A stretch of DNA of 64,000 nucleotides from NCBI RefSeq assembly GCF_900111765.1, contig NZ_FOIB01000011.1, forward strand, positions 186,001-250,000. The letters are read 5' to 3'. The stretch is from Myxococcus fulvus. GTDB taxonomy: Bacteria; Myxococcota; Myxococcia; Myxococcales; Myxococcaceae. Both the position numbers and the translations under genes were made by a program. The notes below the pieces were generated by a model. That model was given only the letters and a program-made list of their open reading frames with translations, searched no databases and was not told the origin of the DNA. Positions 59,301 through 64,000 of the stretch are shown piece by piece (positions within the stretch are counted from its first letter, which is position 1; every line of letters begins with the position of its first letter).

Positions 59301-60253
59301 CACTCACCGCGAACATAGGGAAGAGCTTCCAGGGAAGCATCGTCCTTGGAATGGGGTTTGTATTGAGCCCCGAACAGCGCGCGACTCTTGTTTCGAAGTC
59401 ATCAAAGAACGCGGCGCGCATCTTTCGCTACGTGGGGGGCGAGGAACTCAACTCCGACCCGAGTCCAGAACTCGAAAGGCACGTCATCAACTTCGGGCAG
59501 ATGGAACTACTGGAGGCCGAGCGCTGGCCGGAACTCATTCGCATCGTTCGGGAGTTGGTGAAGCCTGAGCGAGACAAGGTCAAGGACAGAGGCGCGAAGC
59601 AGTGCTGGTGGCAATTCATCCGACCTCGCCCCGAACTCTATCAGGCGCTCCGCCCGCTAGGCCGTTGCCTCGCGACCTCCCGACACTCGAAGCACTTGAT
59701 ATTCTCGTGGCAACCGTCGTCTGTTGTATTCAGCGAAGCGGTCATTGTCGTTCCCGTCGAGCAATCCCACTGGCTGACGGCGTTGCAGTCACGGGTGCAT
59801 GAGGTCTGGGCGCGTTTGCTGTCATCCTCCATGCGCAACGACCTTCGGTACGCACCGAGCGACTGCTTCGAAACCTTCCCTTTCCCAAACTCCGCAAGCA
59901 CCTCAGCGCTCGACGCGATAGGTGAACGGCTCCATTTTGAGCGCAGCCAATACATGCAAGCCCAAAACATCGGCCTGACGACGACGTACAACCGGCTCAA
60001 GGACAAGTCGGTCACCGACACCTCGACGCAGTGCCTGCGGGACCTGCACGTGGCTGTGGACCAGGCTGTCCTGGAGGCCTACGGATGGACGGACATCCAC
60101 GTCCCTCCGTACTGCGGCGCCACTCCCAAACAGCTCGAAGCCTTCGAGGACGAGGTTCTCGACCGCCTCTTCGACCTGAACGCGCAGCGTGCCCACGAGG
60201 AAGCCCACCCCGCCGCCCGCCGTCCCTCGAAGTCCCGCGCCCAGACCGCGTGA
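56339..60253 (+). CDS. drmMI: DISARM adenine-specific DNA methyltransferase DrmMI (Eco57I/PglX-like)
   Basis: 1304 aa, ATG overlapping the drmD stop. SAM-binding motif I is CDPAMGSGAFLVESC (about 581) and the catalytic motif is GNPPF (about 849), as in N6-adenine methylases of the Eco57I/type IIG group. The 570-residue N-terminal region and the C-terminal target-recognition part have no nuclease motif that I can identify. In DISARM the methylase marks host DNA as self. Codons and GC drop in about 59200-59950, the likely recognition domain (two sampled 60-base lines are 55% and 53% GC, against roughly 70% in drmD). The stop overlaps the drmA GTG (GTGA). Confidence 0.87.
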   Translation: MSGQSLGGDVERRYHQTWMGMAQPIEGLVVSIPVLEDAQCMQRLPVSAQSRFVLLAGRDAPRVTDVPRFLREVLGYTEDDFTTRFPEDLQLDIAEGQQTLKPTRGLLRRGPPPAKPEGLPDDSTHISRAAEGFSLLTWELPVGLDLDKKEDTTGAWFYEPTAKFDRLLRAARVPIGLLFNGDSVRLVYAPHGETSGHITFRFKDLVTAGGRPLFDAMVMLLHARRFFGVLPEHQLPSLLEQSRRRQADVTDELADQVLEALGILLTGFETAAERDGSRALDDALSRGEAHVYGGLLSTLLRLVFILYAEDRGLLPVGQEPYRDDLSVKALHAQLVEDSSQYPDSMNRRFGAWPRLLALFRCIYLGASHDKLQMPARRGQLFDPDEFPFLGDASSVDAEMEARVPPIDDETVLQVLERLVFLKGQRLSFKSLDVEQIGSVYEGLMGFHVKRLTSAGVCLKPSKVWVCVDDVLAQPAKRRAAWLEEEAGLDAKAVKALSKALEQASTQQMVLTALEPYRVRGTETQRASQWVLQPGDERRRTSSHYTPRSLSAPIVRRALEPLLKTMGPQPSSERLLNLKICDPAMGSGAFLVESCRFLADQVVAAWTREGVLQRDKHEDEVMRARRLVAQRCLYGVDKNPWAVKLAKLSLWLVTLAKTEPFTFLDHALKCGDSLVGLDLEQLQAFHWAPASKKQSELPWAFISQALKSSLEKREEILQLALDLEGPARKPLQLDLEPGRMKEGLLRDADSALGDIKRIANACVGAFFAHGSDKAREKERVRRLDLIGTWLSKAKNGVLPPMPADIAAFSSPSSTFHWPLEFPEVFHGRRPDPLDNEQPNKAAWVDGFVGNPPFAGKNAIVETGGENYLPWLQAVHEGAHGNADLSAHFFRRAFHLLGEHGSFGFIATNTIAQGDTRATGLKHLVDHGGHLYDAVRSMKWPVDGANVSVSVVHLAKGHVSLNLEPRLEGLFVKHLNSRLRGKPERADPVALTANIGKSFQGSIVLGMGFVLSPEQRATLVSKSSKNAARIFRYVGGEELNSDPSPELERHVINFGQMELLEAERWPELIRIVRELVKPERDKVKDRGAKQCWWQFIRPRPELYQALRPLGRCLATSRHSKHLIFSWQPSSVVFSEAVIVVPVEQSHWLTALQSRVHEVWARLLSSSMRNDLRYAPSDCFETFPFPNSASTSALDAIGERLHFERSQYMQAQNIGLTTTYNRLKDKSVTDTSTQCLRDLHVAVDQAVLEAYGWTDIHVPPYCGATPKQLEAFEDEVLDRLFDLNAQRAHEEAHPAARRPSKSRAQTA

Positions 60254-63200
60254 GCCCTCCCATGAATGCCTCTGACACGGGAGCGGTCCGCTCCCACCTC
60301 ATCGATGCGCTCGAAGCGGACCTCGTGGGTCCGTTCCACAAGCCTCCAGGTGCTCCTGTCTCGGACGCCCCGGAGGTGCTTCGCACGCCACCGTCCCGCT
60401 GGTACCTGACGGGCTTCCTCGTCCCTCTCGACCAGGGCGTCATTGAGGATGACCCCGACGACGAGGAAGACGACCTGGCCGCGGGCAATGACGAGGACGA
60501 CGAGGAGTCCTCCCGTCCCGACCCGACCGCCAAGAAGGTGCGCCGCCTGCCCGCGTCCATGGGCCTGTCCGTCTTCGTCCCCGCAGGCACGTCCCAGCTC
60601 ACCGCCCATGTCTGCTGGGCGGACTACCAGCGCATCGATGCAGAGGGGCGCAAGCAGTGGCGCCGCACCTTCCATCAACGCACCGTCACCCTGCGCCTGC
60701 ACGACGCGACTCTGCGGGAAGGACTGTACCTCCAGGACAGCGGCGGCCTGCGCCTGGAAGGTCACGTGGAAGAGACGCGCGAAGGCGAACTCGCGGTCGC
60801 CATCTTCCTCGTCAACGCACGCCCTCCCACCAGCACCTCCGCCGACCGGGATGAGGCCTATGCCTTCCAGACCCACCTCGCCCTGGAATGCGTGCAGGGC
60901 TTCGTCGGCCGACAGGACTCCAGCGACGCCAGGAGCGAGGACGACGACGACCTTGTCAACGACCTCCAGTTCCGCGACCGCCAGCGGTGGGCGGTTGGCC
61001 ATGGCATCTCCGTGCGCGTCCCATCCACTTCCGTCCCCGTTACCCGCGTGGAAACGGATTGGCTGCCACGCGTCGAGGTGCTCCCTGTCGAAGCGCGGCA
61101 GCTCGACGAAGTCATGGTGGGCATGGAGCAACTCGCCGCGTTCACGACACCCTCGGAGGCCGTGGCGGCCTTGCTTCCCCTGGTCCGGGCCTACCGTGAA
61201 TGGGTGGCCGCCCAGGCCACGCTCTCTGTTGGCAGCAAACGCCGCGAGAAGACACGGGATGAGCTTATTCGCGGGGCTCGACGCGCGGCCGATCGCATCG
61301 AGGACGGCATCCAACTCCTGGCCCGGGAACCTCTCGCCTTCGACGCCTTCCGCTGGATGAACAGCGTCATGGCCCAGTCGGAACGCAAGGTCCGGCAGGA
61401 CGAGGCGCCCAAATGGCGACTCTTCCAGCTCGCCTTCATTCTGCTCAACCTCCCCTCCGTCGAGGACGAAGGCCACGCGGACCGTGAGCTCGTGGAGCTC
61501 ATCTTCTTCCCCACCGGCGGCGGAAAGACGCAGGCCTACCTGGGACTCATTGCCTTCACCTTGCTCCTGCGTCGCCTCCGAGGTCAGTCACACCTCCACG
61601 GCGGCCTGGGCGTGGCCGTGCTGCTTCGCTACACGCTGCGGCTGCTCACCCTCGACCAGCTCGGTCGCGCCGCGACACTCATCTGCGCGCTCGAAGTGCT
61701 CCGTCAGCAAGAGCCGAAACGCCTGGGCGCCGTGCGCTTCTCCATCGGACTGTGGGTCGGCCGCTCTGCGACCGCGAACACGCTGGAACAGGCCTCCACG
61801 CAAATCACCGAGTACAAGAACGACAACAGCGCCCGCGCGCAATCTCCGTTCCCGCTCGCCACCTGTCCCTGGTGCGCCACTCCATTCGAACGGGAGTGCT
61901 TCATCCTCCGGCCCTCCAAATCCAGGCCGGAGGAAGTGCTCGTCGGCTGCGCGAACATCGCATGCGCCTTCAACCTCGGCCGCAACCCGGAAGGCCTCCC
62001 CGTCCTCTTCGTCGACGAGCAGATCTACCGCGAGCTGCCGTGCTTCCTCGTCGCCACCGTGGACAAGTTCGCCATGCTGCCGTGGCGTGGAGAGACGGGC
62101 CTGCTCTTCGGTCGTGTCCTCGGTCGCACCGGCAAGCGCTTCGTCGGTCCGTGCAACGATGCCGCGGACGTGAGGGCGGCGCTCGTGATGCTCCCGAAGG
62201 GACTGCCTCCCCCGGAGCTCATCGTGCAGGACGAACTGCACCTCATCTCCGGCCCGCTGGGCTCCATGGTGGGCCTCTACGAAGGCGCCGTCCTGACGCT
62301 CGCGCCCCGGGCGAAGTTGGTGGCCTCCACCGCCACCGTCCGCCGCTCCCGGCAACAAGTCAGTCGCCTCTATGGCCGGGACGTCGCGCTCTTCCCTCCG
62401 CCCGGTGTGGATGCCTCCGAGACGTTCTTCGCCTCCGTGGGCAAGAAGGGCGCGCGCCAATACCTGGGCGTGGCGGCGCCCGGGCGGCCCATGAAGGCCC
62501 TCCTGCTGCGCGTCTATGTCAGCCTGCTCGCGGCCGCCGCGCGCGGAGAACAACTCCACGGCGCCGTGAACGCGGACCCGTACCTGACGCTCGTCGGCTA
62601 CTTCAACAGCCTGCGCGAGCTGGGCGGCATGCGCCGGCTGGTCGAGGACGAGGTGCGCCGACTGGTGATGGACCGCGTCCGCCGTCGTCCCGAGGACTTC
62701 GGCAAGGACGCCGAGCATCCCTGGTACCGCGGCAGGACCATCCGCGGCGAGCCCATCGAACTCACCAGCCGGGAGAAGACCGCCGACATCAAGGCCTCGA
62801 AGAACCGCCTGGAGCTCACGCACGGCCTGCCCCAGAGCATCGACGTCGTGCTCGCCAGCAACATGATCTCCGTCGGCGTGGACATCGACCGGCTGGGGCT
62901 CATGGTCGTGGCGGGACAACCCAAGACGACCAGCGAGTACATCCAGGCGTCCAGCCGCGTGGGCCGCAAGCTGAACAAGCCCGGCCTCGTGGTGACGTGT
63001 CTGAACGCAGCCAAGCCCAGAGACCGCAGCCACTACGAGCGCTTCGGGACCTACCACGAGTCGTTCTATCGCTTCGTCGAAGCCACCTCGGTGACGCCCT
63101 TCTCGGCGCCGGCGCTCGACCGGGGGCTCGCGGGCGTGGTGGTGGCGCTGGGCCGGCTGCTGGACACATCCATGACCGCGCCCCTGGAGTGGAAGTCCCT

Positions 63201-63600
63201 GCAGGCGCACCGCGACGTGCTGGAGCAAGCGCTCGAGACCCTGGCGAAGCGCGCGGGCCGAGGACTGTCCACGGAAGAGGCGGAGCGCGCCAGCGACATC
63301 GTGATGCAGCGCGCGCGAGGCCTGCTCGACTCGTGGCACAACATCATCGAGCAGGCGAAGAAGGACGCCGCCCAGCGCGCGTACTCGCCCTACGACCCGG
63401 AGGGAAAGGGGCTCAAGCCCCTGCTGCGCGGCTTCCTGGACCGCACCGAGAACCTCACCCAGGACGAGCTCAAGTTCGAGGCGCCCACGTCCATGCGTGA
63501 CGTGGAGTCCTCGGTGCACCTGTGGATTTCACGGCAACCCCTGGGCGGCTACCGCGCCCCGAAGGCCGCGACGGAGGAGGTGGCGCATGACGAACCGTAG
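60250..63600 (+). CDS. drmA: DISARM helicase-domain protein DrmA
   Basis: 1116 aa from a GTG that overlaps the drmMI stop (GTGA); an ATG at 60262 is the alternative. An acidic stretch near residues 65-95 (EDDPDDEEDDL) precedes the helicase core. Core motifs: Walker A FPTGGGKTQAYLGL (about 420), DELH at about 661 (VQDELHLISG), STAT and LASNMISVGVDIDRLGLMVV with QASSRVGR as motif VI. A four-Cys zinc site lies between (CPWC ... CANIAC). DrmA is one of the core DISARM proteins and acts with DrmB. Overlaps drmB by 14 bp. Confidence 0.88.
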   Translation: MSPPMNASDTGAVRSHLIDALEADLVGPFHKPPGAPVSDAPEVLRTPPSRWYLTGFLVPLDQGVIEDDPDDEEDDLAAGNDEDDEESSRPDPTAKKVRRLPASMGLSVFVPAGTSQLTAHVCWADYQRIDAEGRKQWRRTFHQRTVTLRLHDATLREGLYLQDSGGLRLEGHVEETREGELAVAIFLVNARPPTSTSADRDEAYAFQTHLALECVQGFVGRQDSSDARSEDDDDLVNDLQFRDRQRWAVGHGISVRVPSTSVPVTRVETDWLPRVEVLPVEARQLDEVMVGMEQLAAFTTPSEAVAALLPLVRAYREWVAAQATLSVGSKRREKTRDELIRGARRAADRIEDGIQLLAREPLAFDAFRWMNSVMAQSERKVRQDEAPKWRLFQLAFILLNLPSVEDEGHADRELVELIFFPTGGGKTQAYLGLIAFTLLLRRLRGQSHLHGGLGVAVLLRYTLRLLTLDQLGRAATLICALEVLRQQEPKRLGAVRFSIGLWVGRSATANTLEQASTQITEYKNDNSARAQSPFPLATCPWCATPFERECFILRPSKSRPEEVLVGCANIACAFNLGRNPEGLPVLFVDEQIYRELPCFLVATVDKFAMLPWRGETGLLFGRVLGRTGKRFVGPCNDAADVRAALVMLPKGLPPPELIVQDELHLISGPLGSMVGLYEGAVLTLAPRAKLVASTATVRRSRQQVSRLYGRDVALFPPPGVDASETFFASVGKKGARQYLGVAAPGRPMKALLLRVYVSLLAAAARGEQLHGAVNADPYLTLVGYFNSLRELGGMRRLVEDEVRRLVMDRVRRRPEDFGKDAEHPWYRGRTIRGEPIELTSREKTADIKASKNRLELTHGLPQSIDVVLASNMISVGVDIDRLGLMVVAGQPKTTSEYIQASSRVGRKLNKPGLVVTCLNAAKPRDRSHYERFGTYHESFYRFVEATSVTPFSAPALDRGLAGVVVALGRLLDTSMTAPLEWKSLQAHRDVLEQALETLAKRAGRGLSTEEAERASDIVMQRARGLLDSWHNIIEQAKKDAAQRAYSPYDPEGKGLKPLLRGFLDRTENLTQDELKFEAPTSMRDVESSVHLWISRQPLGGYRAPKAATEEVAHDEP

Positions 63601-64000
63601 GAAGTGGACCCGGGCCCGCTCGACGCGGCCGCCGGATGGGCGCGTGCGTCAGAGCCAGGTGGTCTCCACCTTCGGTCCGGGCAGCATGCTGGACCTGCTG
63701 AACGACGCGGTCCTCGTGGGCGGCCTGGACTTCTGGCGCCTCAAGGGGCAGGGCGAGGTGGTCAACGAGCCACGGCTCTTGGAGATCGTCGAACCGCTCT
63801 ACCACCGCAACAAGTGGCCGCTCAGCAAGGAGGCCCCCTTCCGCAAGCCCCCCGCTGGGGATGAGCGGGAACCGACGGAGTCCTGCGGCATCCAGGTGTA
63901 TGAGTTTCCGCGCTGGTTCGTCTGCCAGAACCCCCACTGCCGCACGCTGGTGCGGGCCAACAGCCTGGAGCGTGTGAACCAGGAGTACCGCCACCGCTGC
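63587..64000 (+). CDS. drmB: DISARM DUF1998 protein DrmB, 3' end outside window
   Basis: The ATG at 63587, preceded by ggaggagg, opens a frame that runs to the last base (138 codons visible). The N-terminus MTNRRKWTRARSTRPPDGRV leads into RQSQVVSTFGPGSMLDLLND, which fits DrmB/DUF1998 proteins. A Cys pair CQNPHC and a terminal HRC may be part of a zinc site. The position directly after drmA is the DISARM order; drmC (phospholipase D family) would be expected next, outside the window. Confidence 0.8.
   Translation, partial: MTNRRKWTRARSTRPPDGRVRQSQVVSTFGPGSMLDLLNDAVLVGGLDFWRLKGQGEVVNEPRLLEIVEPLYHRNKWPLSKEAPFRKPPAGDEREPTESCGIQVYEFPRWFVCQNPHCRTLVRANSLERVNQEYRHRC

Overview
The window is high-GC DNA (about 70% by eye) from a myxobacterium, most likely family Myxococcaceae (Myxococcus, Corallococcus or Pyxidicoccus type). 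The evidence is the gene style: eukaryotic-like Ser/Thr kinases fused to PEGA or formylglycine-generating-enzyme domains, a receiver/DUF4388/TPR regulator, a CFI-box-CTERM protein, an IF2 with a Pro/Ala-rich and Gly-rich N-terminus, TSP3/OmpA porin-like proteins and many GTG/TTG starts. I see no rRNA, tRNA or CRISPR array. One stable RNA gene, ssrA (tmRNA), is present.

Layout. 0-11 kb: end of a J-domain/TPR protein, a receiver-DUF4388-TPR protein, tsaD, rsmA, a deoxynucleoside kinase, then panB-panC-smpB-sspB. 11-17.7 kb, mostly minus strand: a Ser/Thr kinase whose 3' end lies in a 79-bp tandem repeat, a DUF971 protein, a FecR / LysM-like / HD-GYP operon and a nitrilase. 17.9-28.9 kb: the translation/RNA operon rimP-nusA-ylxR-infB-DUF503-rbfA-truB-rpsO-pnp. 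29-47.6 kb: a membrane protein, an M23 peptidase, dut, a kinase-FGE fusion, a periplasmic binding protein, purB, convergent purC, a lipoprotein, a tandem zinc-finger mini-protein, HtrA, a CFI-box protein, a TlpA-like protein, an OmpA/TSP3 protein and a two-gene M16 peptidase pair.

47.7-64 kb: ssrA with a clear promoter and terminator, then an accessory-looking region. This holds an IS66 transposase remnant, an M3 oligopeptidase lipoprotein, an AraC regulator, an IS3-family remnant, and a translationally overlapping defence operon. The operon reads SNF2 helicase, Eco57I-like adenine methylase, DrmA-type helicase and DrmB (cut by the window end). Gene order and domains match class 1 DISARM (drmD-drmMI-drmA-drmB).

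Three themes connect genes. (1) Ribosome rescue and tagged-protein disposal: smpB and sspB are adjacent and ssrA lies 37 kb away; the SspB tail carries the ClpX-docking motif and the tmRNA tag is ANDNVELALAA. (2) The rimP-to-pnp block couples transcription elongation, ribosome maturation and RNA decay. (3) The region after ssrA looks like a hotspot of insertion and decay that now carries an anti-phage system.
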